Assembly (NCBI RefSeq): GCF_004681125.1 | Contig: NZ_SIHO01000001.1 | Coordinates: 310,001 to 374,000 of the forward strand | DNA: 64,000 nt | DNA from: Glacieibacterium arshaanense | Lineage (GTDB): Bacteria; Pseudomonadota; Alphaproteobacteria; Sphingomonadales; Sphingomonadaceae | Direction: 5' to 3' | In this document: positions 48,566 through 58,307 of the stretch, piece after piece | How positions within the stretch are numbered: position 1 is the first letter of the stretch | Layout of the letters: the number at the start of each line of letters is the position of its first letter | Program-made: the position numbers and the translations under genes | The notes under the pieces: model-generated | Told to the model about the DNA's origin: nothing | The model's database searches: none | The model's input: only the letters and a program-made list of their open reading frames with translations

Positions 48566-48597
48566 CGGCCCGCCTTTATTGGCGGGCCGAACCTTTT
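48566..48597 (+). terminator. Rho-independent terminator of the DGQHR gene
   Basis: The stem CGGCCCGCC/GGCGGGCCG with a TTTATT loop is followed by AACCTTTTT. It starts 24 nt after the DGQHR stop. Confidence 0.9.
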
Positions 48598-49010
48598 TGA
48601 GTCGTTGGCTAAATACTGTTTGCCTTAGAATTGCGGTCACCAAAATTACCGTGACAATGCATGCAGCATCGGGCGAGTTTCGCGACTTGAGAAACCGGCG
48701 AACGAGTGGGCGCGGATTTGTAACGCTGCACGCAGGCGTTGCTGCGGGTTTGATGATGGCCTTGGGCGGGCGGCACCGTTGGTAACGGCAGCGGCCAGCG
48801 CCGCTTCCCCCTCACCCCGCCGCGCTGGGGCGCGAGTCGCCCTCTCCCTCGAGGGGAGAGGGGCAAGAGGGCGGCGCGCTTCAATCGGGTGCAGGCGTCA
48901 CGCCTGCCCGCCGGAGGCTCTTGGCTTCGGTCTTGGTACGTGGCGAAGTGCCCACCCCCGCTCGCCTATGGCGAGTCGCCCCTCCCTTGGCAGGGAGGGG
49001 GTTGATGGGG
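48598..49010. other. Repeat-rich intergenic spacer
   Basis: This spacer has no supported gene. It contains a palindrome CCTCTCCCTCGAGGGGAGAGG (48841-48861), a half copy of the family 1 element, and CCCCTCCCTTGGCAGGGAGGGG (48981-49002). Such sequences are typical intergenic hairpins and may terminate uvrA. Confidence 0.6.
48887..48918. repeat. Dispersed nested-hairpin element, family 1, half copy 4
   Basis: A single 32-nt arm with inner hairpin CAGGCG-TCA-CGCCTG. It is preceded by CTTCAATC, the reverse complement of the loop start GATTGAAG. It therefore matches a left arm plus loop in the opposite orientation; the second arm is missing. Confidence 0.85.
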
Positions 49011-51878
49011 TCAGGCGGTGGCTTGGGCTTTGGGCGCTTCCAACAGCGCCTTCAAATACCCCCCCGTCCAGCTCCGCGCACTCGCCGCCACCTGCTCCGG
49101 CGTCCCCGTCGCGACAATCTCCCCGCCCTTATCCCCGCCGTCGGGTCCAAGGTCGATGATCCAGTCGGCGGTTTTGATGACCTCCAGATTATGTTCGATG
49201 ACGACGACGGTGTTGCCCTGGTCGACGAGCGCGTGGAGGACCTCCAGCAGTTTGCGGACGTCTTCGAAGTGCAGGCCGGTGGTGGGTTCGTCCAATATAT
49301 ACAGCGTGCTGCCGGTGGCGCGGCGGGCGAGTTCCTTGGCGAGTTTGACGCGCTGCGCCTCGCCGCCCGACAGCGTGGTGGCTTGCTGGCCGATCTTGAC
49401 GTAGCCGAGGCCGACTTCGTGGAGCATGGCGAGCTTGTCGCGGATCGGCGGGACGGCCTTGAAGAATTCGACGCCGTCTTCGACGGTCATGTCGAGCACG
49501 TCGGCGATGCTCATGCCCTTGAACTTCACTTCGAGCGTTTCGCGGTTGTAGCGGTGGCCGTGGCAGACGTCGCAGGTGACGTAGACATCGGGGAGGAAGT
49601 GCATTTCGATCTTGATCAGCCCGTCGCCGGTGCAGGCTTCGCAGCGGCCGCCCTTGACGTTGAAGCTGAAGCGGCCGGGTTTGTAGCCGCGCGCCAGTGA
49701 CTCGGGCAGCCCGGCGAACCAGTCGCGGATGTTGGTGAAGGCGCCGGTGTAGGTGGCGGGGTTCGAGCGCGGGGTGCGGCCGATCGGCGACTGGTCGATG
49801 TCGATGACCTTGTCGAGGTGTTGCAGCCCCTCGACGCTGTCATGCGCGCCGGCCAGCAGGCGCGCGCCGTTGAGCTCACGCGCCGCGGCGGCGTAGAGCG
49901 TATCGATGGTGAAGGTCGATTTGCCGCTGCCCGAGACACCGGTGATGCAGGTGAAGGTGCCGAGCGGGATGCTGGCGGTGACGTTCTGCAGGTTGTTCGA
50001 GCGTGCGCCCTTGACCGTCAGCTTCTTGCCGCTGCCCTTGCGGCGGATGAGCGGGACGGGGACGGCGCGACGGCCCGACAGGTAATCGCCGGTGACGCTG
50101 CCGGGCGTGGCGATGATGTCGGCGACCGAGCCTTGCGCGACGACATGGCCGCCGTGGACGCCGGCGCCGGGGCCCATGTCGACGACATAGTCGGCGGCGC
50201 GGATGGCGTCCTCGTCATGTTCGACGACCAGCACGGTGTTGCCGAGGTCGCGCAGGCGCTTGAGGGTGAGGAGGAGGCGGTCGTTGTCGCGTTGATGCAG
50301 CCCGATGCTGGGTTCGTCGAGCACGTAGAGCACGCCCGACAGGCCCGAGCCGATTTGCGAGGCGAGACGGATGCGCTGGCTTTCGCCGCCGGACAGCGTC
50401 CCTGATTTGCGATCGAGGTTGAGGTATTCGAGGCCGACGTTGTTGAGGAAGCCGAGGCGTTCGACGATTTCCTTGAGGACGCGCTCGCCGATCTGGCGCT
50501 CCTTGGGGGTGAGCTTTTCGGCGAGGTCGCGGGCCCAGGGGTAGGCTTGTGAGACGGGGCGGCGGACGGCGTCGGCGATGGTCTCACCGGCGATTTTGAC
50601 CGCGAGCGCTTCGGGCTTGAGGCGGTCGCCGTGGCAGGTTTCGCAGGGGGCCGACGACTGGTAGCGGCTGAGTTCCTCGCGCATCCAGGCGGATTCGGTG
50701 GCGCGGAAGCGCTTGTCGAGGTTGGCGATGACGCCGTCGAACGCCTTGATGACGTCGTACGACTTGCGGCCGTCGGTGAAGGTCAGCGGGATGGCCTTGC
50801 CGCCAGTGCCGTGGAGGATGGCGTGCTGCTGTTCGGGCGTGAGGTCGCGCCACGCGGTTTTGAGGCTGAAGTCATAGGCGCGGCCGACGCTGGCGAGCAC
50901 CTGCATATAATAGGGCGAGGGCGGGTTGGATTTCGCCCACGGCATGACGGCGCCCTGCGCGATGGTCAGGCTTTCGTTGGGGACGATGAGCGCGGGGTCG
51001 AAGTAGAGCTTGTCGCCGAGGCCGTCGCAGGCGGGGCAAGCGCCTTGCGGGGCGTTGAAGGAGAACAGCCGCGGTTCGATTTCGGCGATGGTGAAGCCGG
51101 AGACGGGGCAGGCGAATTTTTCGGAGAAGGTGATGCGTTCGGGGGTTTCGCCTTCGGGGGCGTCGGCGAATTCGGCGATGGCGAGGCCTTCGGCGAGCTT
51201 CAATGCGGCTTCGAAGCTTTCGGCGAGGCGGCCGCCGAGGCCTTCCTTGACGACGATGCGATCGACGACGACGTCGATGTCATGCTTGTATTTCTTGTCG
51301 AGCACGGGGGCGTCATCGATGTCGTAGAAGGCGCCATCGACCTTGACGCGCTGGTAGCCGTCCTTCTTCAGCGTCGCGAGTTCCTTGCGGTATTCGCCCT
51401 TGCGGCCGCGCACGATGGGGGCGAGCAGGTAAAGCCGGGTGCCTTCGGGGAGCGCCATGACGCGGTCGACCATCTGGCTGACGGTCTGCGCGGTGATCGG
51501 CAGGCCGGTGGTCGGCGAATAGGGGGTGCCGACGCGCGCCCACAGCAGCCGCATGTAGTCGTAGATTTCGGTGACGGTGCCGACCGTCGAGCGCGGGTTC
51601 TTCGACGTGGTCTTCTGTTCGATGCTGATGGCGGGCGACAGGCCTTCGATATGATCGACATCGGGCTTCTGCATCAGTTCGAGGAATTGGCGGGCATAAG
51701 CGCTCAGCGATTCGACGTAGCGGCGCTGGCCCTCGGCGTAGATGGTGTCGAACGCGAGGGACGACTTGCCGCTGCCGGACAGGCCGGTGATGACGACCAG
51801 CTTGTCGCGGGGCAGGTCGATATCGACCGACTTGAGGTTGTGTTCGCGCGCGCCGCGCACCTGAATGTGAGTCAGCAT
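49011..51878 (-). CDS. uvrA: Excinuclease ABC subunit A
   Basis: The damage-recognition ATPase of nucleotide excision repair. It is 955 aa, with two ABC modules: Walker [14 protein letters not shown] and [13 protein letters not shown], signatures [12 protein letters not shown] and [12 protein letters not shown]. Zinc motifs CPVSG...CPACDGLG and CEACTGDG...CDVCHGHR are intact. The ATG at 51878 ([15 protein letters not shown]) is the family start; the longer frame upstream is rejected. Confidence 0.98.
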   Translation of the reverse strand: MLTHIQVRGAREHNLKSVDIDLPRDKLVVITGLSGSGKSSLAFDTIYAEGQRRYVESLSAYARQFLELMQKPDVDHIEGLSPAISIEQKTTSKNPRSTVGTVTEIYDYMRLLWARVGTPYSPTTGLPITAQTVSQMVDRVMALPEGTRLYLLAPIVRGRKGEYRKELATLKKDGYQRVKVDGAFYDIDDAPVLDKKYKHDIDVVVDRIVVKEGLGGRLAESFEAALKLAEGLAIAEFADAPEGETPERITFSEKFACPVSGFTIAEIEPRLFSFNAPQGACPACDGLGDKLYFDPALIVPNESLTIAQGAVMPWAKSNPPSPYYMQVLASVGRAYDFSLKTAWRDLTPEQQHAILHGTGGKAIPLTFTDGRKSYDVIKAFDGVIANLDKRFRATESAWMREELSRYQSSAPCETCHGDRLKPEALAVKIAGETIADAVRRPVSQAYPWARDLAEKLTPKERQIGERVLKEIVERLGFLNNVGLEYLNLDRKSGTLSGGESQRIRLASQIGSGLSGVLYVLDEPSIGLHQRDNDRLLLTLKRLRDLGNTVLVVEHDEDAIRAADYVVDMGPGAGVHGGHVVAQGSVADIIATPGSVTGDYLSGRRAVPVPLIRRKGSGKKLTVKGARSNNLQNVTASIPLGTFTCITGVSGSGKSTFTIDTLYAAAARELNGARLLAGAHDSVEGLQHLDKVIDIDQSPIGRTPRSNPATYTGAFTNIRDWFAGLPESLARGYKPGRFSFNVKGGRCEACTGDGLIKIEMHFLPDVYVTCDVCHGHRYNRETLEVKFKGMSIADVLDMTVEDGVEFFKAVPPIRDKLAMLHEVGLGYVKIGQQATTLSGGEAQRVKLAKELARRATGSTLYILDEPTTGLHFEDVRKLLEVLHALVDQGNTVVVIEHNLEVIKTADWIIDLGPDGGDKGGEIVATGTPEQVAASARSWTGGYLKALLEAPKAQATA

Positions 51879-52093
51879 GGGTGGTTTGTTCCAGATTTGT
51901 TCGCTTTTGGCAAGCGCGCGGAGGTGCGGGAATGTGGTTTCCGAAATAGGGGTTCGACGGGGCGACCGCAACCGCGCGACATCGCCGCATGCATCAGCCA
52001 GTGTCGGCGATTGCGGCGGCGCGCCAAATCTTCCAAAGTGGCGGCGGACGGGTGTGCAGCAGTTGCTGCCGTTGCGAAACAAGGGATATGGCT

Positions 52094-52606
52094 ATGCGGT
52101 TGAAAACTTTGGCAGTGCCTGTGGTGCTGATGCTGGCGGGCGCTGCGTCGGCGCAATCGAGCGTCGGCAATATGGTGGGTTCGGCGGTCAATTCGGCGGT
52201 CGATTCAACCACGAGCCTGGTCAATGCCAACCCCAAGCAGGTGCCGCAGATCCTCGAAGATGCCATCAAGCGGCCCTATACGCTGCAGGGCACGGCGAAT
52301 TGCGCGCAGCTGACGGCGAGTGTACAGGCGCTCAATGCGGTGCTTGGTCCTGACGTCGATGCACCGCCGCCGCCGAGCAGCGACAACACCGGCACCGAGC
52401 TGGCGATGGCGGCGGGCCAGTCGGCGGTGAGCATGTTCATTCCCGGCACCGGGCTGATCCGCCAGATTTCGGGTGCGGCGGCGGCGCAGAAGCACGCGCA
52501 GACGGCGGTCTATGCTGGCTCGATCCGGCGTGGCTTCCTGAAGGGGCTGGGCCAGGCCAAGCGCTGTGCGCCGCCGGCCGCACCACTGCCGGCCGCGCTG
52601 CAGTAA
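52094..52606 (+). CDS. Exported protein of unknown function
   Basis: A 170-aa protein with signal peptide MRLKTLAVPVVLMLAGAASAQ. The mature part has a TANCAQLTASVQALNAVLGPDVDAPPPP segment and AQKHAQTAVYAGSIRRGFLKGLG, a pattern common in sphingomonad secreted proteins. I chose the second ATG because AAGGGA is better spaced to it (first ATG at 52088). It is divergent from uvrA. Function unknown. Confidence 0.75.
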   Translation: MRLKTLAVPVVLMLAGAASAQSSVGNMVGSAVNSAVDSTTSLVNANPKQVPQILEDAIKRPYTLQGTANCAQLTASVQALNAVLGPDVDAPPPPSSDNTGTELAMAAGQSAVSMFIPGTGLIRQISGAAAAQKHAQTAVYAGSIRRGFLKGLGQAKRCAPPAAPLPAALQ

Positions 52607-52607
52607 G

Positions 52608-52892
52608 TCAGTTGCCGGCGCGCGCGGCGAGGGCCTTGTAGACATAGGCCATCAGTAGCTCGAAAAAGCCGATCTGGCCGTTGGCGTTGGCGTCGATCTT
52701 GGCGAAGGTCGTGTCGGCGCCACCGGCCGCACTGAACTCGCTGGCGCTGATCGTCCGGCTGTTGTCGGTGTCGACTTTCTGGATGGTTTTGACCGTGGCA
52801 GCGACGATCGGGCGCTTTTTGGCGAGCGCGGGCGAGGCGGTGGCGGTTAGCGTGACGGCAAGCATTGCAGCGACCAAAGTGGCGTTCTTCAT
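52608..52892 (-). CDS. Small exported EF-hand protein
   Basis: A 94-aa protein with signal peptide MKNATLVAAMLAVTLTATASPALA. It has two EF-hand-like loops, DTDNSRTISASEF and DANANGQIGFFEL, suggesting Ca2+ binding in the periplasm. The ATG at 52892 has GGGGAG 7 nt upstream. It converges on the preceding gene with 1 nt between stops. Confidence 0.85.
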   Translation of the reverse strand: MKNATLVAAMLAVTLTATASPALAKKRPIVAATVKTIQKVDTDNSRTISASEFSAAGGADTTFAKIDANANGQIGFFELLMAYVYKALAARAGN

Positions 52893-53220
52893 TGTCATTC
52901 TCCCCGTTGCGGCGGACTTTATGGCCCGCACGTAAAAACATTACGCCGATGCTGCACTTTTCCCTCGCGCACTTCAACTCGACCCTGAAATCAGGGCATT
53001 TGGCCGATGAAAGCCACCAATGTGGCAGTTTCGGGGGTGGCACGACGGCGCTTCGGCGGCTATGGAAACCTTAGGCTGAGGCTCGGTCGGTAATGGCGCT
53101 GTCACTAGCACATGGCAGGAATACGGGCGGACTGGATGTGCGATTGTAAACGCCATCGAGTCTGCGCGCAGCAAGGGATCGCTGCCATCCATGGTTCAGG
53201 ATGGTACGAAGAAGGACAAG
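52893..53220. other. Divergent spacer with two small hairpins
   Basis: This 328-nt spacer between the EF-hand gene and manA has no convincing gene. It holds CCCTGA-AA-TCAGGG (52983-52996) and GCCAC-CAAT-GTGGC (53013-53026). It should contain promoters for both divergent genes, but I cannot place them firmly. Confidence 0.5.
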
Positions 53221-54108
53221 ATGACTGCGACGCGCCTCCAACCACGCTATGTGCACAAGCCTTGGGGCCGCCGCGATCTGACGCCGTGGTCCGACGGCCT
53301 ACCGCCGACGACGGAGCCGGTCGGTGAGATCATTTTTGATGTCGGCCACGGGCTACCTGCCGACCCGGAACTACTGATCAAGGTATTGTTCACTTCCGAG
53401 GCGCTGTCGGTGCAGGTTCATCCCGATGCCCCTACCGCGACATCGCTTGGCCTGCCGCGCGGCAAGGATGAGGCATGGGTCGTGCTGTCGGCCGAGCCCG
53501 GCGCACGCATTGGCTTGGGCCTGACGGCGCCGGTCAGTGCCGAAGTGCTCGCGGCTGCAGCGCTTGATGGCTCGATCGAGAAGCTGCTCGATTCGCGCCC
53601 CGTATACGCCGGCGATGTGATGCTGGCACAGGCCGGCACTATCCATGCCATCGGTGCCGGGGTGGTGTTGATCGAAGTCCAGCAGAATCTCGACCTGACC
53701 TACCGCCTGTATGACTATGGCCGGCTTGATCATGGCGTCCCGCGCGATCTCCATCTGGGGCCTGCTCTGGCGGTCGCCAAGTGTGAAGTCTGGCAGCCGG
53801 CAACGTCGCCGCGCGCGATGGGGGCCGGGCGGACGGCGTTTGTCGAGGGGCCGAACTTCGTGGTCGAGCGCGTCCGCGCACATGGCACGGGGCGCATCTG
53901 CGGTAGTCGCGAACGGCCGGTCTGGGTCGCTGCCGTGGCGGGTAGCGGCACGGTCGACGACGCCGCATTCATCCCCGGCGAAGTGTGGTTCCACACCGGC
54001 GCCGCGCAGTGGCATTTTGAAGGCGAAGCCGACCTCGTGCTGGCCTATCCCGGAGACTGCGCGGTCGACGTGGCCTGGCAGCAGATCCAGGCGCGCGCCG
54101 TAGCCTAG
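53221..54108 (+). CDS. manA: Class I mannose-6-phosphate isomerase
   Basis: Interconverts mannose-6-phosphate and fructose-6-phosphate for GDP-mannose and exopolysaccharide supply. The 295-aa protein has zinc-site motifs VQVHPDAPTA and VLIEVQQNLDLTYRLYDYGR. The ATG at 53221 (MTATRLQPRYVHKPWGRRD) follows AAGGA; an upstream start at 53191 is possible. Length fits short bacterial ManA. Confidence 0.9.
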   Translation: MTATRLQPRYVHKPWGRRDLTPWSDGLPPTTEPVGEIIFDVGHGLPADPELLIKVLFTSEALSVQVHPDAPTATSLGLPRGKDEAWVVLSAEPGARIGLGLTAPVSAEVLAAAALDGSIEKLLDSRPVYAGDVMLAQAGTIHAIGAGVVLIEVQQNLDLTYRLYDYGRLDHGVPRDLHLGPALAVAKCEVWQPATSPRAMGAGRTAFVEGPNFVVERVRAHGTGRICGSRERPVWVAAVAGSGTVDDAAFIPGEVWFHTGAAQWHFEGEADLVLAYPGDCAVDVAWQQIQARAVA

Positions 54109-54121
54109 CCGCGCTCTGGTC

Positions 54122-54928
54122 TCAGCCCCGCATCGCGCTTTCCATCTTTTCTTCGGTAATCGGATAGTCGGCACCTGTCGGGATGGTCAGGAACATGCCG
54201 TCGTCGCGTTTGACGATTTCGGGCTGGATGAGCTGCAGTTTGCGTGCCGCCGTTCCCGCCCACAGCGCCTCGACGGTCGGGTATTGCGCCAGTCGTTCGA
54301 GGTTGCGGCGCGTCGGGAAGATTACGCCAATTTCCTTGGCATCGGCGCGCGCAAGTGCCGCCGCCGCCGTCGACCAGTGCGCGGTTACCGCTTCGCGGCC
54401 GTCGGGCGTCATGACCTCGCCGTCGGGTAAGCGAGCGATGTAGAACAGCGTGTCGAAACGCTTGGCGACACCATGCGCCATCGGCGGGATCCAGTGCGAG
54501 AATGGCAGCAGCGCCGCTGCATCGAGGACATGGCCGGTGGCTTCGAGAATTTCCGCGTAGCGCTTCGATTCGTCATGGTCGTTCGCCAGGTTGAGGCGTC
54601 GGCGCCATTCGGCGCGCGTCGCGGCGTCGAGTGCCGGACCATCGGAGAGCAGTACGCCGGCTTCCTCGAACGTCTCGCGTGCGGAGGCGACGCGGCCCGC
54701 GGCGTCGGCATCCGATAGCCCGTCGAACCCGCGCGTCCACTTCGGGTTGCGCGCGATTGCGAGGTCGCCGTCATCGACCTTGCCGCCGGGGAAGACGTAC
54801 ATGCCGCCGGCAAAGCCCATGCTGCGGGCACGCTCGACGAGCAGGATTTCGGGGGCGTCTTTGCCTGCACGCAGCAGGACGACGGTGGCGGCAGGCTGCG
54901 CGGCAGCGGCGGGTTTTTCATCGGACAT
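54122..54928 (-). CDS. NUDIX hydrolase (NUDT19-like)
   Basis: A 268-aa NUDIX protein. The box is split: GGKVDDGD (residues ~49-56) and ARETFEEAGVLL (about 35 residues later), a spacing typical of the NUDT7/19 CoA-type branch. It probably cleaves nucleoside-diphosphate or CoA derivatives. It converges on manA, 13 nt between stops. Confidence 0.88.
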   Translation of the reverse strand: MSDEKPAAAAQPAATVVLLRAGKDAPEILLVERARSMGFAGGMYVFPGGKVDDGDLAIARNPKWTRGFDGLSDADAAGRVASARETFEEAGVLLSDGPALDAATRAEWRRRLNLANDHDESKRYAEILEATGHVLDAAALLPFSHWIPPMAHGVAKRFDTLFYIARLPDGEVMTPDGREAVTAHWSTAAAALARADAKEIGVIFPTRRNLERLAQYPTVEALWAGTAARKLQLIQPEIVKRDDGMFLTIPTGADYPITEEKMESAMRG

Positions 54929-55002
54929 GCAACCACCTTAGGACGCAGTTGGCGAACTTGCCAAGCGCGCGTATCATTCCGGTGCAAACGGGGATCTGCA
55001 AG

Positions 55003-55611
55003 ATGGGGGCAGTCGAAGTCATCGGTGTTGCGACCAGCCTGAGCCTGTTGGCCGGCTGGCGCCTGTACGCCTGTGTTTTCGCCTGCGGGCTGGCGATGCG
55101 ATTCGGCGTGTTGCCGTTGCCCGAGAACTTTCATGCGCTAGATGCGTTGGCGAGTTGGTGGGTGATTGGCGCGGCGGCGGTAGGCCTGATCGCGGAATTC
55201 TTCGCCGACAAGGTCGCGTGGGTCGATAGCATCTGGGACACCATTCATACGCTGGTGCGACCCGTTGGCGGCGCGATGCTGGCGCTCGCCGTGGTCGATC
55301 CGAGCAATACCAGCCTGCAGATCGTGACGCTGCTGCTCGGCGGCGGTGCGGCGCTCGCCAGCCATGCCGCCAAGGCCGGCGGCCGCGCGATGATCAATCT
55401 CAGCCCCGAGCCGGTGAGCAACATTGTCACCTCGACCACCGAGGACGGCGTCACCGCGGGCGCACTATATGTCGTGCTCGCACATCCGCAGGAGGCGGCG
55501 ATGGTGGCGGCGCTGCTGCTAGCCGGCGTGGTGTTGCTCGCATGGTGGAGTTGGCGCAAGCTACGGCCGTTGTGGAAGCGCTGGAACGATTGGGGCGACC
55601 GGAATCTTTAG
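55003..55611 (+). CDS. DUF4126-family membrane protein
   Basis: A 202-aa protein with four or five hydrophobic segments. The DUF4126 patterns LAGWRLYACVFACGLAMRFG, ADKVAWVDSIWDTIHTLVRPVGGAML and INLSPEPVSN are present. The ATG at 55003 is chosen because hydrophobic similarity starts there. Function unknown; it lies 29 nt upstream of the membrane patatin gene. Confidence 0.87.
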   Translation: MGAVEVIGVATSLSLLAGWRLYACVFACGLAMRFGVLPLPENFHALDALASWWVIGAAAVGLIAEFFADKVAWVDSIWDTIHTLVRPVGGAMLALAVVDPSNTSLQIVTLLLGGGAALASHAAKAGGRAMINLSPEPVSNIVTSTTEDGVTAGALYVVLAHPQEAAMVAALLLAGVVLLAWWSWRKLRPLWKRWNDWGDRNL

Positions 55612-55640
55612 ACAGGCGCCGGTGATCAAAGGGGGCATTG

Positions 55641-58304
55641 ATGCCGCAGGCACGCAAGTACGAACCGAGCGAAGCCGACAAGCTGGCGGCACTGCGCGCC
55701 TATGAACTGTCGCGTATCGCCCGGCGTCGTGCCGCCCAGGGTGATGCCCGCGCGCCCGATGTCGATATGTCGGCGCTGGCGCTGTCGGGCGGCGGCATCC
55801 GCAGCGCGACGTTCAGCCTTGGCCTGATGCGGACACTGTCGCGGCTCGGGCTGTTGCACCGTTTCGATTATCTCTCGACAGTGTCGGGCGGTAGCTACAT
55901 CGGCAGCTTTATCGGCGGGCTCTATGCGCGCCGCGACGGTCAACCCGGCATGCTCGAGGGTGTGGCTGCCGACGGTGTCGATCCGCTCGGCAAGCTGCAG
56001 GTGCGGCGCTCGATCGCGTGGCTGCGCGATTCAGGCAATTATCTCGCGCCAACCGGCGCGGGAGATTTTCTGTATGCATTGACCTTGCTGGTGCGCAACT
56101 GGTTCGGCGTGCAGCTGGTGATCGGCGCGGCGCTGTTTCTGGTGGCGCTGGTAGCGGTGGCGCTAAGGCTGGCGTTCGGCTCGGCATTATTTGGCCCCGT
56201 GCAGGCACTCGCTGGCTGGGCATTGCCGCTACCCGACACAGAAGCGCTCAGTCCGTTCGTCGTAATGGCGCTGGTGCCGGCGATGGGAGCGGTGATTGCC
56301 AGCTGGTCATACTGGCTGACGCGCCGCGAGGCGTTGAGCCGTTGGGCGCTACCTTGGCCGGCGCTTGGAGGGACAGCATTGGTTGGCTGGACAGCCTGTT
56401 ATGTCTGGCGCCACATGCAGACGCATCCGAAGGCCGGGCTGGTGATCGCCGTGATGGCGTTTTTGGCGTTCGCACTCTGGGCGATGGTGACATTTCACCG
56501 GCTGCGCGCGGCAACGCCAAAGGGACCACGCGCGCAATTCGAACTGGCGCGCGCCTGGGATCTGGTGCGGCAGGACCTGACCGGGTTGCAAGCGCGGCTG
56601 GTGCGCTGGGCGCTGGTGCTGCTGGCGGTCGGCATCATCGATTCGGTAGCGATTTTCTTGTGGCAAATGCTCGCGAAGACAGCGGCGACGGGCGGCTGGA
56701 ACACCAGCCTGGGTGATGCCATAAGGTTGTCGCCATTCGCGGCGGCGGTGCTGGTCCCGACGGCACGCTGGCTGCTCAAGCAGGTTGGGCCGGTCGACCC
56801 CAAATCGATCATCGACCGGCTGAAGGCCATGGGGCTCAAAGCCGCAACAGCGCTGATCTCGGTGTTGTTGGTGCTGTTCGTCGCCCTGTTCTGGTCGATT
56901 GCGGCCTATACGGTGGCGTGGCGGGTTTATGACGGCGCGCTGCCGGGGCTGCCGACGGGGCGCACCGGGCTGCTGTGGCTGATTGGACTGACAGTGCTGC
57001 TCAACCTGTTGCTCGGCTATGTTGCGGCGTTCCTCAACCTGTCGTCGCTATCGACCTTCTACGCCTCGCGGTTGCGGCGCGCTTACCTCGGCGGCAGCAA
57101 CCGCAACCGCTTCGATGGCCGCGAAATGGGCGTCGACAAGGCCGAGCGCAACGACGAAATCCGCATCAGCGACTATTACGGCGCTGACGCCGCGCCGCTG
57201 CACCTGATCAACATCACGCTCAACGAGACGGCGAGCGAAGGTTCGAACCTTGTCCAGCGCGACCGTCACGGCCGCAATCTGGTGCTGTCGCCGGCGGGCA
57301 TCATCACCACGCGCGGTACCTATGACCGGCTGCTGCGCGTCCATACATCGCCGCCCGAATATGCCAGCACGGCCGAAACCGCGGCGCTCGAAGCGCTCGA
57401 CAAAGGGTTCCCTGCTAACCCGCCAGGCGAGCCGATCGCGATGTCGGCATGGGTGGCAATTTCGGGCGCGGCGTTCTCGACCGGGTTGGGCGCACAGACC
57501 AGCATCGGTATGGCGATGCTGGCGGGACTGGCGAACATCCGGCTCGGCTATTGGTGGAACCGTACGCGCAACCCGCCGGGCGAAGTCATCGGCGCGGCAT
57601 TGAAAAAGCCGTTCAAGCTGCTCACCGAAGTGCACAAATGGCCGCGCTATTTGCTTGCCGGCTGGCAGGCATTCGTCGCGCACAAACCCTGGGTCATCCA
57701 GATCTACCTGCTCGGCGAATTTACCGGCACTTTCCACGGCTCGGACCGCCAGCGCTGGTATCTGACCGACGGCGGGCATTTCGAAAACACTGCGGTCTAT
57801 GAACTGATACGCCGCAAGCTGCCGTTTATCGTGGTGTCCGACAATGGAGAGGACAGCGCGCGGATTTTCGACGACCTCGCCAATCTTGTGCGCAAGGCGC
57901 GCGTCGATTTCGGCGCCGAAATCGTCTTTGAAGACGACGCTGGGCTCGATGCGGCGGTCGGCCATGACAAGACGCTGCGCAGCGCCTTCCGTGCGCTGCC
58001 CAAGCTCGCCGGCGATGATGACGGTGTCAGCTCGGCGGTGGCGATGCTGGCGCGGATTACCTATCAGGACGGCAGCGGCGGTACGCTGGTGGTGGTCAAG
58101 CCGCGGCTGGCCGGTTACGCGCCTCTCGACGTGCTGAGCTACCACTACCGCAACCCGATTTTCCCAAATGAACCGACGATCGACCAGTTCTTCGACGAGG
58201 CGCAGTGGGAAAGCTATTTCCGCCTCGGGCGACTGAGCGGCGAGCGGGTGTTTGCGGCGTCGGAAACGGGGTGGCATCCGGCACAGTTCAAGCGGCACTT
58301 TTGA
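55641..58304 (+). CDS. Membrane-spanning patatin-like phospholipase
   Basis: An 887-aa patatin. The first part of the catalytic fold (LSGGGIRSATFSLGL and nucleophile motif STVSGGSYIG) lies at residues ~50-100. The dyad Asp (LTDGGHFENTAVYEL) lies near residue 710. Between them is a module with about seven membrane helices. No signal peptide. The ATG at 55641 follows GGGGG. The stop is 3 nt before the GST-like gene start, so the two are coupled. Likely an inner-membrane lipid hydrolase. Confidence 0.88.
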   Translation: MPQARKYEPSEADKLAALRAYELSRIARRRAAQGDARAPDVDMSALALSGGGIRSATFSLGLMRTLSRLGLLHRFDYLSTVSGGSYIGSFIGGLYARRDGQPGMLEGVAADGVDPLGKLQVRRSIAWLRDSGNYLAPTGAGDFLYALTLLVRNWFGVQLVIGAALFLVALVAVALRLAFGSALFGPVQALAGWALPLPDTEALSPFVVMALVPAMGAVIASWSYWLTRREALSRWALPWPALGGTALVGWTACYVWRHMQTHPKAGLVIAVMAFLAFALWAMVTFHRLRAATPKGPRAQFELARAWDLVRQDLTGLQARLVRWALVLLAVGIIDSVAIFLWQMLAKTAATGGWNTSLGDAIRLSPFAAAVLVPTARWLLKQVGPVDPKSIIDRLKAMGLKAATALISVLLVLFVALFWSIAAYTVAWRVYDGALPGLPTGRTGLLWLIGLTVLLNLLLGYVAAFLNLSSLSTFYASRLRRAYLGGSNRNRFDGREMGVDKAERNDEIRISDYYGADAAPLHLINITLNETASEGSNLVQRDRHGRNLVLSPAGIITTRGTYDRLLRVHTSPPEYASTAETAALEALDKGFPANPPGEPIAMSAWVAISGAAFSTGLGAQTSIGMAMLAGLANIRLGYWWNRTRNPPGEVIGAALKKPFKLLTEVHKWPRYLLAGWQAFVAHKPWVIQIYLLGEFTGTFHGSDRQRWYLTDGGHFENTAVYELIRRKLPFIVVSDNGEDSARIFDDLANLVRKARVDFGAEIVFEDDAGLDAAVGHDKTLRSAFRALPKLAGDDDGVSSAVAMLARITYQDGSGGTLVVVKPRLAGYAPLDVLSYHYRNPIFPNEPTIDQFFDEAQWESYFRLGRLSGERVFAASETGWHPAQFKRHF

Positions 58305-58307
58305 GTG

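Noticed and set aside
48543-48785. An 80-codon frame after the DGQHR gene
   Set aside because: It starts within the terminator region of the previous gene and shows no recognisable features.
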